Shown: positions 26,724 through 35,496, counted from the stretch's first letter. The stretch is 64,000 bases of DNA from Streptomyces cylindrosporus (GCF_022698165.1 NZ_JALDAY010000016.1:213296-277295), one strand, 5' to 3'. Numbers and translations are program-made. The notes: generated by a model not told the origin, from the letters alone.

Positions 26724-26786
26724 ATCCCAGTCGACTCTGAATCCCAGTCGACTCCGACTCCCGGCCGACTCTGACTCCCGGCCGAC
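26719..26786. repeat. Four 17-bp tandem repeats covering a stop codon
   Basis: Units at 26719, 26736, 26753 and 26770. Units 1 and 2 are identical (TCTGAATCCCAGTCGAC), 3 and 4 are variants ending CCGGCCGAC. The TGA of the 26397 gene is inside unit 1. A second pair, GCTATTGG at 26803 and 26812, follows just before the next start. Confidence 0.92.
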
Positions 26787-26820
26787 TCCGGCTTGAATCC
26801 GCGCTATTGGGGCTATTGGC

Positions 26821-27981
26821 ATGTCGCTCACACTGCCCAGTGAACTCGTCTGGGTGCTCGATCTCCTCGGCTACAGCTGGCCCGAGGCCGACGAAGAAGC
26901 ACTGCACGAAGTCGCCGAGACCTGGCGGAGTTTCGGCAGGACACTCGAAGAGATCGAGACGAACGGCGCACGCTTCGCCGGTGCCGTCGTGGCTCACAAC
27001 GCCGGCCAGGCCGTCGACGGCTTCGGCAAGGCCTGGGGCGCGTACACCGGCACGAACGGCGAGGACAGTTACCTCCCCGACGCGAAGACCGCCTGCGAGG
27101 TGATCGCCCTCGCCTTCGACGGCGCCGCGATCGCGGTCCTCACGGCGAAGCTCGCCGTCATCGCCCAACTCATCGCCCTGGCCATCGAGATCATCGCCGC
27201 CCAGGCCTCCGCCCCCTTCACCTTCGGTCTCTCCGAGGTCGGCGCGCTCGGCGCGACCCAGGCGACCCGGGTGATCGTCCGCGAGCTCCTGGCGAAGCTT
27301 CGGAAGGAGGTCATGGAGGCGATCACCAAGGCCATGGAGCACGCCACCATGGACGCCCTGAAGAAGATCGCCAAGGAGCAGCTGGAGAAGATCACCAAGG
27401 AGAAGGTCAAGCAGTTCGCCAAGGACAAGATCAAGGAAGAGGCCAAGCAGTTCGTCCAGGAGAAGGTCGTCGACGCGGCCAAGGACAAGGCCAAGGAAGC
27501 CGCCGTCGGCATGGCGCAGAACATCGGGCAACAGAGCGTCGAGACCTACTTCGACGCCCGCTCCGGCATCGACCTCGGTGAGACGGCGGACGTCGCCAGG
27601 ACCGCGGCCGGCGAGTACGTGGCCGGCCTCAAGAACGAGGTAACCGGCGGCGAGGGATCGACCATCGCCGGCTACACGGACGTCGGCGGTCACGTGGACG
27701 GTGCCGTGGACGCGGCGACGGAGAAGGTGACCGGGGCGGTCGGGGGCCGCGTCCAGCACGGGGTCGACGCGTTGTCGGGGCACGGTGGCAGCGGCGCCGA
27801 GGTGGCCGACGGGGGTGCGTCCGGTGGGCGTGCGGACGCGGCTGCCGCATCGAGCTCCGGTGCCTCGGGCTCCTCGGGCGCCGGCAGCCAGTCGTCCAAC
27901 AGGGCGGCGGCCACGGCAAGTTCGGGATCCTCGCACTCCTCGGGGAGCGCGCAGGACTGGGCCCGTAGCGAATTCGGCTGA
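26821..27981 (+). CDS. CpnT-like N-terminal domain protein without a toxin domain
   Basis: The first about 210 of 386 residues match the start of the large toxin at 38786-44224: LPSELVWVLDLLGYSWP, VVAHNAGQAVDGFGKAW, AVIAQLIALAIEIIAAQASAPFTFGLSE. This is the WXG100-like export domain found in CpnT-type T7SS toxins. A Lys/Glu-rich amphipathic helix (about residues 170-230) and a Ser/Gly/Ala-rich tail follow, ending in RSEFG. No enzymatic domain is seen, so it is a short secreted relative, a recombination acceptor for toxin tips, or an effector of unknown type. The ATG at 26821 lacks a good ribosome site. Confidence 0.8.
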   Translation: MSLTLPSELVWVLDLLGYSWPEADEEALHEVAETWRSFGRTLEEIETNGARFAGAVVAHNAGQAVDGFGKAWGAYTGTNGEDSYLPDAKTACEVIALAFDGAAIAVLTAKLAVIAQLIALAIEIIAAQASAPFTFGLSEVGALGATQATRVIVRELLAKLRKEVMEAITKAMEHATMDALKKIAKEQLEKITKEKVKQFAKDKIKEEAKQFVQEKVVDAAKDKAKEAAVGMAQNIGQQSVETYFDARSGIDLGETADVARTAAGEYVAGLKNEVTGGEGSTIAGYTDVGGHVDGAVDAATEKVTGAVGGRVQHGVDALSGHGGSGAEVADGGASGGRADAAAASSSGASGSSGAGSQSSNRAAATASSGSSHSSGSAQDWARSEFG

Positions 27982-28162
27982 TACGGCGGCGGCCTCGGAA
28001 GCTGCTGCCCCGCACCGTCCGTCGGTGCCGAGCCGCAGCACTTCACCCCCACCGACACTGAGCCGCACCGCACTGAACCCCCGCCACCACCCAGCCGCAA
28101 GCCACCACCCCCACCCCGCCCCCACCGCCAACAACAAGCCCCCGAAAGGACCCTCCCCACCC

Positions 28163-28552
28163 ATGACCGCGGACCGCGAGATCCAGGACGAGGAACTCCT
28201 GGGCATCGCCCAGGACCCCGAACAGGCCCTGCGGCTGCGCCGCTCCCTGCGGACCATCGCCGGCGCGGACTCCCTCGACCCCGACCTGCGCGACATGGCG
28301 CGTTCGGTGCTGAGCGGGCGCGTCGACATCAAGGACGCCGTTCAGGACCCGCGGTACACCGAGGCCGTGTTCCAGCGGCTGCACGAGATGCGACGGGCGG
28401 CCGAGGAGCAGTCGTACGCCGAACAGCAGCGGTCCAAGGCCCAGTTCGGGGACTGGGAGCGGCGCGAGCAGGCGGAGCTGGACCGTGCGCGCGCCGAGAG
28501 GGACGCGCCGGTGCACGGGTCCGGCCGGGGCGATCGGCACGCCCGGCGCTGA
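28163..28552 (+). CDS. Small charged protein, LSGR family (member 1)
   Basis: The 129-residue cytosolic protein is highly charged, especially toward its basic C-terminus. The core (DPEQALRLRRSL, then ARSVLSGRVDIKDAVQDP) is shared with the proteins at 32136 and 45198. No signal or membrane span. ATG at 28163 has AAGGA 12 bases upstream. It lies between the CpnT-like gene and the WXG-hydrolase, and every member of the family sits near a WXG-type gene. A role as cytosolic chaperone or adaptor for T7SS substrates is an inference; no known family was recognised. Confidence 0.68.
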   Translation: MTADREIQDEELLGIAQDPEQALRLRRSLRTIAGADSLDPDLRDMARSVLSGRVDIKDAVQDPRYTEAVFQRLHEMRRAAEEQSYAEQQRSKAQFGDWERREQAELDRARAERDAPVHGSGRGDRHARR

Positions 28553-28726
28553 GCCGTGGGTGACGGCGCCCGCCCTGACGTGGACTTGGTCATGGCAGGA
28601 ACATGTCGGTTAGGGTGAGCGCCTCGAACTCATGAGTGAGCAGCAGCAACGGGGGTTGCCTTATGGCCACTTGGGTGGACTTGCCATGCCCTGAAGGGCC
28701 GTCGGGCCGGGCGTACGGGAGCCGGC

Positions 28727-30382
28727 ATGGCCTCTGACTTCTCCCGGCTGATGAAGCAGGACTTCTCCGATCTCGAAGCCGCGGCCAAGGCCTGGCGCGA
28801 GCTGTCGACGACGATGGACTCCCTCACCGACCGCCACCGACGGCAGGTCACCGGCCCGCTGCACGCCTCCTGGAAGGGCGACGACGCCGACGCGGCCCTC
28901 TTCTACCTGGAGGACGTCGAGTCGCGGATCGGCGTGGTCGAGACCGAGGCCATGGCCGTCGCCGAGGTCCTGGACACCACGAAGTTCTGGATGGAGGCGG
29001 CCCAGACGGACCTGCGCAACGCGGTGCGGCGGGCCGAGGAGGACCACTTCGAGGTCGACGGGGACGGCTGGGTCACTGACCCGACGACCGACGACCTGCC
29101 CCGGCAGGACCCCGACGCCAGGCAGATCATCGCCGACCGCAGTGGCCTGCTCGGCGAGCACCGCGCGGCCATCGACAAGGCTCTGGCCGACGCGCACAAG
29201 GCGAGCGACGACGGCGCGAAGGCCCTGGCCGGTCTGGACGGCGACATCCTCACGGACCCGTTGAGCCATGACGCGGCGGCCGAGTCGGCGCAGGACGTCA
29301 AGGACGCGATGAAGGCCATCGGCGTTCAGGGCCCGCAGATCCCCGAGGACGACCCGAAGGCCGCCGCCGAGTGGTGGAAGGCGCTCAGTCCCGAGGAAAG
29401 GCAGACCTACACCACGCTCTACCCGAAGGAGATCGGCGCCACCGACGGCCTGCCGACGGACGTACGCGACGACGCCAATCGCACGGCCCTCGCCCAGGAG
29501 CTCAACCTGATCCAGGAGGGCAACTGGGACGAGGGGTTCCCGGGCGAGACCGACGAGACCGTCAACAACCGTCAGAGCAACCTCCTGGTGCTCAACGAGC
29601 AGCTCGAAAAGGCGGACGGCGCGCCCAAGGGCAAGGAGCTGTACCTCCTCGGCTACGACTCCAAGGACGACGGCCGGGCCATCATCGCCCAGGGAAACCC
29701 GGACACGGCCGCGCACACCGGGATCCTCGTACCGGGCACCAACACGGACATGGAGAGCGTGCCCGGCCAGCTCGAACGCATCGACAGACTGCACAACGCC
29801 GCCGACAAGCAGGCCGACGGCGAGAGCGTCGCCATGATCACCTGGCTCGGCTACGACGCCCCGGAGGCGTCCTCGACCGACTTCGACAGCGTCGGCGGTA
29901 CCGGCCGCGCCGAGGACGCGGCCCCCGACCTGCGTCAGTTCGTGGCGGGCACGCACGCCGCGCACGACGGCTCACCGAGCCACACCACCGTCCTCGGGCA
30001 CAGTTACGGCTCCACGGTCGTCGGCGCCGCCGCGTCGGGCGGTTCCGGGCTGGGCGCGGACGACGTCGTGGTGGTCGGCAGCCCCGGAATGACGGTGGAC
30101 AACGCGAGCGATCTCCAGATGGATCCGGAGCACGTGTGGATCGGCGGGGCCGACGACGACGCCGTCATCAAGCACGCCTCCGGCCTCACCCTCGGACCCG
30201 ACCCGATGTGGCAGGAGTTCGGGGGCAACAACTTCGAGGTCGACACCCATGGGCACAGCGGCTACTGGGACAAGGGCAGCGATTCCCTCGCCAACCAGGG
30301 AGCGGTCATCGCGGGCAGACAGCCCACGGAGGTGCCGAAGAGGACCCTGCCGCCGGAGGGCGAAGTCGTCCCCGGTCTGTGA
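28727..30382 (+). CDS. WXG-domain protein fused to a DUF1023-type alpha/beta hydrolase
   Basis: The N-terminal about 200 of 551 residues are a helical ESX-like domain with LHASWKGDDADAA (W near residue 50). The C-terminal half is an alpha/beta hydrolase of DUF1023 type: LVPGTNTDMESVPGQ, the nucleophile elbow GHSYGS with Ser426, an acidic ADDDAV segment, and a His in DTHGHSGYW near residue 507. The enzyme is predicted to hydrolyse an ester or amide after T7SS export. Substrate unknown. ATG at 28727 follows GGGAG at 5 bases. It is followed by a small protein and its lipoprotein paralogue, which might be cognate partners. Confidence 0.85.
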   Translation: MASDFSRLMKQDFSDLEAAAKAWRELSTTMDSLTDRHRRQVTGPLHASWKGDDADAALFYLEDVESRIGVVETEAMAVAEVLDTTKFWMEAAQTDLRNAVRRAEEDHFEVDGDGWVTDPTTDDLPRQDPDARQIIADRSGLLGEHRAAIDKALADAHKASDDGAKALAGLDGDILTDPLSHDAAAESAQDVKDAMKAIGVQGPQIPEDDPKAAAEWWKALSPEERQTYTTLYPKEIGATDGLPTDVRDDANRTALAQELNLIQEGNWDEGFPGETDETVNNRQSNLLVLNEQLEKADGAPKGKELYLLGYDSKDDGRAIIAQGNPDTAAHTGILVPGTNTDMESVPGQLERIDRLHNAADKQADGESVAMITWLGYDAPEASSTDFDSVGGTGRAEDAAPDLRQFVAGTHAAHDGSPSHTTVLGHSYGSTVVGAAASGGSGLGADDVVVVGSPGMTVDNASDLQMDPEHVWIGGADDDAVIKHASGLTLGPDPMWQEFGGNNFEVDTHGHSGYWDKGSDSLANQGAVIAGRQPTEVPKRTLPPEGEVVPGL

Positions 30383-30429
30383 CCCCGTTCCGCCACCTGC
30401 TCAGCCGTGTGCTTTCCCCTGGAGGCCGT

Positions 30430-30900
30430 ATGTCCCGAAACGACGATCCCAACGCCCCGCTGCCCGGCATGGCAAAGGACGCCGCGACGAAATGGGCCGA
30501 GGACTACATCGCGTACGTGGCCGGGCTCGCCGGTGCCGAACTGCTCCCCGACACGGCCCGGGCGCACTTCGAAGCGTGCGTCGGGGCGAACGGCGAGGTG
30601 GCCGACGACGGCCGCTACAGCCTCTTCTACTACGTGTACTCGCCCGCCCCCGCCACCGAGCACACCCGCATCGTCCGCGAGCTGCGCGCCGAACTCCCCG
30701 AACACGGCTATGAAGTGACGGGTTATCGGGAATTCCAGAGCGCCTACGCCTCGGCGGTGTTCCGCGCCCGCAACACGACGAACGAGTACAGGGTGGAGGC
30801 GGAGACGGTCGGTTCCGGCAGAACCAAGCCCCAGCGTTTCTCCTTCGCCGTACGGACGCCGTGCATGCTCCCGCCCGGCGTCGACCAACAGCAGTTCTGA
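30430..30900 (+). CDS. Leaderless paralogue of the adjacent lipoprotein
   Basis: This 156-residue protein is closely similar along its whole length to the mature part of the next gene (NAPLPGMAKDAATKWAEDY versus NAPLPRMAKDDALKWAKDS; GRYSLFYYVYSPAPATEHTR identical). It begins MSRNDDPNAPL with no signal peptide or lipobox, so it should stay cytosolic unless exported otherwise. GGAGG lies 4 bases before ATG 30430. The two genes are a tandem duplication with gain or loss of the leader. Function unknown; it follows the WXG-hydrolase gene by 47 bases. Confidence 0.8.
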   Translation: MSRNDDPNAPLPGMAKDAATKWAEDYIAYVAGLAGAELLPDTARAHFEACVGANGEVADDGRYSLFYYVYSPAPATEHTRIVRELRAELPEHGYEVTGYREFQSAYASAVFRARNTTNEYRVEAETVGSGRTKPQRFSFAVRTPCMLPPGVDQQQF

Positions 30901-30933
30901 ATCAACAGCAGTTCTGAATCAGCAGTTCTGAAT
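30886..30933. repeat. 17-bp tandem repeat covering a stop codon
   Basis: CAACAGCAGTTCTGAAT occurs at 30886-30902 and 30903-30919, followed by a 14-base partial copy to 30933. The TGA at 30898-30900 is the stop of the 30430 gene. Confidence 0.93.
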
Positions 30934-30962
30934 CCTTGAGAGGAACACCGAGGTCGACGCCG

Positions 30963-31517
30963 ATGAACTCACTGGCTCGCGGCTCAACGGCATTCGGCCG
31001 TACGGCGATTGCGGTCGGCGCCGCTCTGCTCCTGGCGGTCGGCTGCACGTCCCAGGACGACGGCCGCAACGCCCCGCTGCCCCGTATGGCGAAGGACGAC
31101 GCCTTGAAGTGGGCCAAGGACTCCACCGCCCACATGGCCGAACTCACCGGTGCTGAACTGCTCCCCGACACGGTCAGGGTGAACTGGGAGGAGTGCGTCG
31201 GGGAGAACGACGAGGTCGCCGAGGACGGCCGGTACAGCCTCTTCTACTACGTCTACTCCCCGGCCCCCGCCACGGAGCACACCCGCATGGTGCGCAAGCT
31301 CCGCAGCGAACTGCCCGGCGAGGGCTACGAGGTGACGTCGTACCGCGAGTTCAAGAGCGCCTACGCGTCCGCGGTCTTCCGTGCCCGCGACAAGAAGAAC
31401 GACTACAGCGTCGAGGCGGAGACGGTCGGTTCCGGCAAGTCGAAGCCGCAGCGTTTCTCCTTCGCCGTACGCACTCCCTGCCTGCTTCCGCCCGGCGACA
31501 AGCAGCAGAAGTTCTGA
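30963..31517 (+). CDS. Lipoprotein of unknown function
   Basis: The 184-residue protein has a lipoprotein signal with lipobox AVGC, lipidated Cys28, then TSQDDGRNAPLPRMAKD. The mature part is mixed alpha/beta with the conserved GRYSLFYYVYSPAPATEHTR block and a C-terminal Cys in FAVRTPCLLPPG. ATG at 30963 (GAGG 9 bases upstream) places the basic n-region correctly; TTG at 30936 would be too far. It is the membrane-anchored paralogue of the 30430 protein. Being outside the cell next to a predicted exported hydrolase, it may be a self-protection factor (inference). Confidence 0.8.
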   Translation: MNSLARGSTAFGRTAIAVGAALLLAVGCTSQDDGRNAPLPRMAKDDALKWAKDSTAHMAELTGAELLPDTVRVNWEECVGENDEVAEDGRYSLFYYVYSPAPATEHTRMVRKLRSELPGEGYEVTSYREFKSAYASAVFRARDKKNDYSVEAETVGSGKSKPQRFSFAVRTPCLLPPGDKQQKF

Positions 31518-31528
31518 CCGCCCCCCGC

Positions 31529-31558
31529 ACACGAGTAATCGAAACACGAGCAATCGAG
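31529..31558. repeat. 15-bp tandem duplication before an ESX-like gene
   Basis: ACACGAGTAATCGAA (31529) and ACACGAGCAATCGAG (31544) differ at two positions and lead directly into the ribosome site of the next gene. Confidence 0.8.
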
Positions 31559-31569
31559 AGGAACCCGAC

Positions 31570-32022
31570 GTGTCCCAGGGGACCGATGTCGACCCGGCCG
31601 AACTGCGTGCGTCCGCCGGAGCCTGTAACGGGATCGCCCGCGCGATGAAGGGTCCCGCCGACAAGGCCGTGAAGGAGGCCGGGGCGGCCGGTGGCTCGCT
31701 CGCCGGCTGGTCGATGGGGTCCGCTCTCGCCGAGATCTCCAGCAGTTGGAAGCCCGCGCTCGACGGCCTGCACGACCGCGTCCAGGCCGGCGGCGACAAT
31801 CTCAGATCCTCCGCGGACGGCCACGAGTGGAACGACGAACGTGTCTCCCAGGACTTCGAGAAAACGGGCAGCGATACGTCGACACAGGCCACGCCCGGCG
31901 AAATGCCCGCGGTGCTGCGCCCGGCCCCGCTCGACCCGCGCGCCTCGTACGGCACGAACATGCCGACCTACGAGGAAACCGTCAGTACCCGCCCCACACC
32001 CGGCACGAACGACTTCGGCTGA
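31570..32022 (+). CDS. ESX-like protein ending in DFG
   Basis: The 150-residue protein has a helical N-terminal domain of about 100 residues (VDPAELRASAGACNGIARAM, AGWSMGSALAEISSSW) and a Pro/Thr-rich tail ending GTNDFG. GTG at 31570 follows GAGAGG at 8 bases. The turn has W-x-x-G rather than W-x-G. Position before an LSGR gene and a larger WXG protein suggests a small substrate or partner of the 32594 protein. Confidence 0.76.
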   Translation: MSQGTDVDPAELRASAGACNGIARAMKGPADKAVKEAGAAGGSLAGWSMGSALAEISSSWKPALDGLHDRVQAGGDNLRSSADGHEWNDERVSQDFEKTGSDTSTQATPGEMPAVLRPAPLDPRASYGTNMPTYEETVSTRPTPGTNDFG

Positions 32023-32135
32023 TCGGGGTGACCGCCGTATCTGCACAGGACACGTGTTGAAGCATTTGCGGATGCGTTGGTAGGTTCACGCCGGTCGAGA
32101 CCCGCCGACCCTTCGACCCTCCGACGAGGTACCCC

Positions 32136-32549
32136 TTGGACAGCGCACCCGACAGCTCCGGCAAGCGCGTGGACGACTCCGAGTTCCTGGAGATGACCCA
32201 GCAGGACCCCGTGCAGGCGAAGATCCTGCGGCGGTCCCTGGAGCATCTGGCCTCGGGGCTGGGCGGTGACGCGCTCAAGGAGATGGCCCAGGAGGTCCTC
32301 TCCGGGCGTATGGGTCTGCGCGAGGCGGCCGATGTGTCGGCGTACGCCGAGCAGGCCGTCGAACGGGCGGCGCCGCTCGCCGAGAGGTGGGCCGCCCTGT
32401 CCGACGGCGAGCGGGAGGCGCTCGCTGCGGAGGGCGAGCGGCAGATCGAGGACGAGCGGCGGCGGCTCGACGAGGAACGGCGCACGGAGTCCGAGAACCG
32501 GCCGGGCACGAAGTCGCGCCACGACGGCAGCGGCTGGTCCCTGTACTGA
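32136..32549 (+). CDS. Small charged protein, LSGR family (member 2)
   Basis: The 137-residue cytosolic protein has DPVQAKILRRSLEHLAS and AQEVLSGRMGLREAADV matching the proteins at 28163 and 45198. A strongly charged Glu/Arg helix follows, and the end is GWSLY, close to GFSLY in member 3. TTG start at 32136 is supported by GAGG 6 bases upstream; the next Met is too far inside. It lies between two WXG-type genes. Function unknown. Confidence 0.72.
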   Translation: MDSAPDSSGKRVDDSEFLEMTQQDPVQAKILRRSLEHLASGLGGDALKEMAQEVLSGRMGLREAADVSAYAEQAVERAAPLAERWAALSDGEREALAAEGERQIEDERRRLDEERRTESENRPGTKSRHDGSGWSLY

Positions 32550-32593
32550 CCGACCGGACCGGTTCCTTGCACTGAGCGGCTGATGGGGGAGAT

Positions 32594-33724
32594 GTGGACT
32601 TTCGGGTGGAGCCCGGCGCGATCGACGGCTTCTCGAAGCTGGTCGGGCGGGCCGCGGACGGCAGTGCGCAGGCCGTGACGTACACCGGCACCAACGCGCG
32701 GATCGAGAAGACGGCGGGCGGCGACGCCTGGGACCTCGTCGCGGGCGACCACGACCACTACGTGAGCGAGGCCAAGAAGGCGCTCGAGAAGGTCAAGGGC
32801 GTACTGGAGTCGTCCGCGAAGGAGCTGACCGGCACGGCCAAGTACTACCGCGAGACCGACCGCGGCGAGGCCGCCAAGCTCGACGCCACGTATCCCGGCT
32901 CCAAGGTGCCGGCCGGCCCTTCCGGGGGCGATCCTCAGGACTTCTCCGACGCCAGTGACGCCGTGGACACGCTGAAGGCGCCGGGCGGCGACAGCAGCAA
33001 CCCGCTCGTGAAGTACGCCTCCGGGCACGCCGACGAGTACAAGATGAGCCCGGTGCAGAAGACGCTCGGCAGCGCCCTCGACCTGGGCAGCCCCTCCGCG
33101 ATGGCGGTGGAGGCGTCCAAGCTGCTCTTCGACTTCGACCCGTTCGCCGTCGTGACCAACTGGGTCTTCGGCGACTGGAATTCGTACAACGACTGCTCGG
33201 ACGTATGGGGCAACCTGGCGTCCTTCTGTGACGCGGTGGCCGCCAACATCCGCAAGGGCAACCAGAACGTCGGTCTCAGCTGGGACGGCAACGCGGCCGA
33301 TGCCGCGACCGTCTACTTCGACGAGTTCGAGAAGAAGCTCGGCGAGATCAAGGAGACCTTCAAGTCCCTGCAGAGCTGTTACGCGCAGGCGGCCCAACTG
33401 GCCTTCCAGTTCGCCGAGTTCCTCAAGTCCTTCCTGGTGATGTTCTGCGATCTGCTGGTGATCTGGCTGGTCAACCTGCTCGCGGCCGAGGCCGTCAACG
33501 CGATCCCCGTCGGCGGTCAGGTCGCCTCCGCGGCCATGTTCGCGCTGGCCGCGGCGGAGGCGATCCGGCTGATGGAGATGTGGGCCGAGGCGTCGAAGGC
33601 GTTCGACACGTTCGCCTCCGCACTGAGCGCGCTCGGCGTGGTGATGTCCACGGCGATCAACGGTTTCTCCGCGGCGGACGGATTTCCCCAGGTGGGCAGC
33701 GGCTACGACCACGCCGCGGTGTGA
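32594..33724 (+). CDS. Larger WXG-type T7SS substrate
   Basis: The 376-residue protein has an ESX-like N-terminal module (residues 1-110, helices without Trp-Gly), a linker, then a second helical module containing GLSWDGNAADAATVYF (W-D-G near residue 230). A long hydrophobic segment near residues 265-330 follows (FLVMFCDLLVIWLVNLLAAE). GTG at 32594 follows GGGGGAGA. No enzymatic domain seen. It resembles large WXG proteins that carry pore-like or membrane segments. A small membrane protein follows. Confidence 0.76.
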   Translation: MDFRVEPGAIDGFSKLVGRAADGSAQAVTYTGTNARIEKTAGGDAWDLVAGDHDHYVSEAKKALEKVKGVLESSAKELTGTAKYYRETDRGEAAKLDATYPGSKVPAGPSGGDPQDFSDASDAVDTLKAPGGDSSNPLVKYASGHADEYKMSPVQKTLGSALDLGSPSAMAVEASKLLFDFDPFAVVTNWVFGDWNSYNDCSDVWGNLASFCDAVAANIRKGNQNVGLSWDGNAADAATVYFDEFEKKLGEIKETFKSLQSCYAQAAQLAFQFAEFLKSFLVMFCDLLVIWLVNLLAAEAVNAIPVGGQVASAAMFALAAAEAIRLMEMWAEASKAFDTFASALSALGVVMSTAINGFSAADGFPQVGSGYDHAAV

Positions 33725-33750
33725 GACGGCCGGCACAAGGAGCTTCGATC

Positions 33751-34035
33751 ATGAGTTTCCCCGGCGGGTCGGGAACCCTCGACCTGTTCCTCTCCCGCAG
33801 CCGCGTCGCCACCGTCGCGTCGGTGCCGGTCTGCCTGGCGGCGATGGTCTTCTTCATCATGGAGGAGGGCTGGCACTTCAGCCTCCTCCTGTGCTGCGTC
33901 CTGCCGCCGATCGCCGCCTACCTGGGCATCCGCGGCATGCGCGAGATCCGCGCCGGGCTGGCGGCGACGGGCCTGGCGCTGGCGGTCGCCACGCTGCCGC
34001 TCGCCTTCGTACTGGCGTCGATCGAGGCGTCGTAA
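33751..34035 (+). CDS. Small membrane protein
   Basis: The 94-residue protein has three hydrophobic spans (about residues 20-36, 42-60 and 69-90), the middle two separated by RGMREIRAG. ATG at 33751 follows AAGGAG at 8 bases. It is 26 bases after the WXG protein gene, so likely co-transcribed. It may be a partner or immunity protein of that substrate (inference). Confidence 0.7.
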   Translation: MSFPGGSGTLDLFLSRSRVATVASVPVCLAAMVFFIMEEGWHFSLLLCCVLPPIAAYLGIRGMREIRAGLAATGLALAVATLPLAFVLASIEAS

Positions 34036-34060
34036 CCCTCCGATCGGCTTGGTGCGACGG

Positions 34061-34723
34061 TCAGTTGGAGGAGCCGCCCGTTCGTTCCCGGTGGCCCTTC
34101 CGGTCAGGTGCGCCCATGTAGCCGGGCTCCCGTTGCGACTCGCCGAACCACAGGTGAGGCGCCTGCTTCCGGATCGCCGCGACGACGTGCTCGTGTGAAC
34201 TCGCCGGGACGGGAAGGCGGTAGCGCAGTCGCGGGAGCCCGGGGTGCAGGGGCTCCTCGTCGCGGACCAGGGGCCACAGGACCGGATCGTCGCGCTGGAT
34301 GGGGTAGTTGGGGCACAGCTCGACGGAGTACACCTTTACCCGGCCGCGGCCCCTGCCCACCTCGCTCCAGTGCAGACCGACTCCGGCGAGGCCCTGCCAG
34401 GGGATGACGTTCTGCGTCTTGCCGTCGCTGACCCACAGGCCGGTGTGGTCGACGCTCACGCTGGAGTGCCGGGCTGACCAGGTGGCGATCAGGCTGGTCA
34501 CGCCGATGAAGCCGATGAACAGCCCCATGACGATTCCGCCGATTCCTTTGAGGCTCGGGTCGCCGCTTCCGAGCCCGGCGGTCACCGCGATGCCGCCGAC
34601 GAGGACCAGTGCGGCGATCGCCGTGAGCACGATGCCGAGGGGGAGCATCCGCGTGGAGGCTCGGCGGCCGGTGGGCACGACGACGGCGGTGGGGGAGGGG
34701 GTGAGTTCGCTGGAGGATGACAT
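34061..34723 (-). CDS. Membrane protein with PH-like C-terminal domain
   Basis: The 220-residue protein has two spans (about residues 27-50 and 62-85) followed by a soluble domain: VSVDHTGLWVSDGKTQNVIP, WQGLAGVGLHWSEVGRGRGR, VKVYSVELCPN. The pattern of a basic outer strand plus W-x-x-[IL] is typical of bacterial PH-like domains on membrane proteins. ATG at 34723. It ends convergently with the 33751 gene and starts 29 bases after the next Pro-rich membrane protein, forming a small operon. Confidence 0.68.
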   Translation of the reverse strand: MSSSSELTPSPTAVVVPTGRRASTRMLPLGIVLTAIAALVLVGGIAVTAGLGSGDPSLKGIGGIVMGLFIGFIGVTSLIATWSARHSSVSVDHTGLWVSDGKTQNVIPWQGLAGVGLHWSEVGRGRGRVKVYSVELCPNYPIQRDDPVLWPLVRDEEPLHPGLPRLRYRLPVPASSHEHVVAAIRKQAPHLWFGESQREPGYMGAPDRKGHRERTGGSSN

Positions 34724-34752
34724 ACGGAGGATCCCTGGTCCGGTGCGGGGCG

Positions 34753-35496
34753 TCAGGCCGGCCGGCGCCTGTTGCCGATGACGTGAGCGAGACCGGCGGC
34801 GGCGACCGCCGCGAGGACGAGACCGAGCGGGGAGAACCAGTCGATCCCGCCGTCGGCACCGCTGTGCCACCACGCCTTGACCGGGTAGAAGGGCTCGGCC
34901 CGCAGCAAGTCCCCGACGAACGTGGGCGATTGCTCGACGGCGCCGACGAGCGGCACGGCGTTGGTGTAACCGAACAGGGCCCCGAGCGCGGCGACGACGG
35001 CCCCGCCGATCCGGGCGCCGTTGCTGTGCGGAGCCATCCTGCCGACGAGACAGCCGACGAGCGCGCCGTTGACCAACGCGTGGAGCAGATAAAGGGTGTT
35101 GGCCGTGGTGACCGACTGGTCCTTGTACGTGCCCAGGATGAGCCCGGTGTAGAGCAGCGAGACGACGAACGAGACCAGGAAGCCGAGGAGCACGGCACCG
35201 ACCGGGTTCCCGCCGACGCCGCTCGGCTGCTGCCCGTACGGCATCGCCTGGTACGGCGGCATCGGCTGCGGCTGTCCCGGGTACATCGGCGGCTGACCGG
35301 GCACGGGGGCCATCGGAGGCTGTCCGGGCACGGGAGCCATCGGAGGCTGTCCGGGCACGGGCGGCGGCCCGAATCCCGGCGCCTGCTGCGGCGGCGGGAC
35401 GGGCTGGGCGTACGGGTTGTACGCGCCCTGGGGCGGCTGGGGTGGCTGCGGCGGCAGTGGAGGCTGCGACGGCGGTTGGAACGGCGGCTGACTCAT
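34753..35496 (-). CDS. Proline-rich membrane protein
   Basis: The 247-residue protein has an N-terminal Pro/Gln-rich segment (about 95 residues) with three near-identical PVPGQPPMA units encoded by DNA repeats around 35285-35360. Four hydrophobic spans follow. Such Pro-rich cytosolic tails on small membrane proteins are common in Streptomyces. ATG at 35496 follows GGGAAA. Function unknown. Confidence 0.7.
   Translation of the reverse strand: MSQPPFQPPSQPPLPPQPPQPPQGAYNPYAQPVPPPQQAPGFGPPPVPGQPPMAPVPGQPPMAPVPGQPPMYPGQPQPMPPYQAMPYGQQPSGVGGNPVGAVLLGFLVSFVVSLLYTGLILGTYKDQSVTTANTLYLLHALVNGALVGCLVGRMAPHSNGARIGGAVVAALGALFGYTNAVPLVGAVEQSPTFVGDLLRAEPFYPVKAWWHSGADGGIDWFSPLGLVLAAVAAAGLAHVIGNRRRPA

Noticed and set aside
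26719..26786. CRISPR-like array
   Set aside because: The units are directly adjacent with no spacers and only four copies, so it is a simple tandem repeat.
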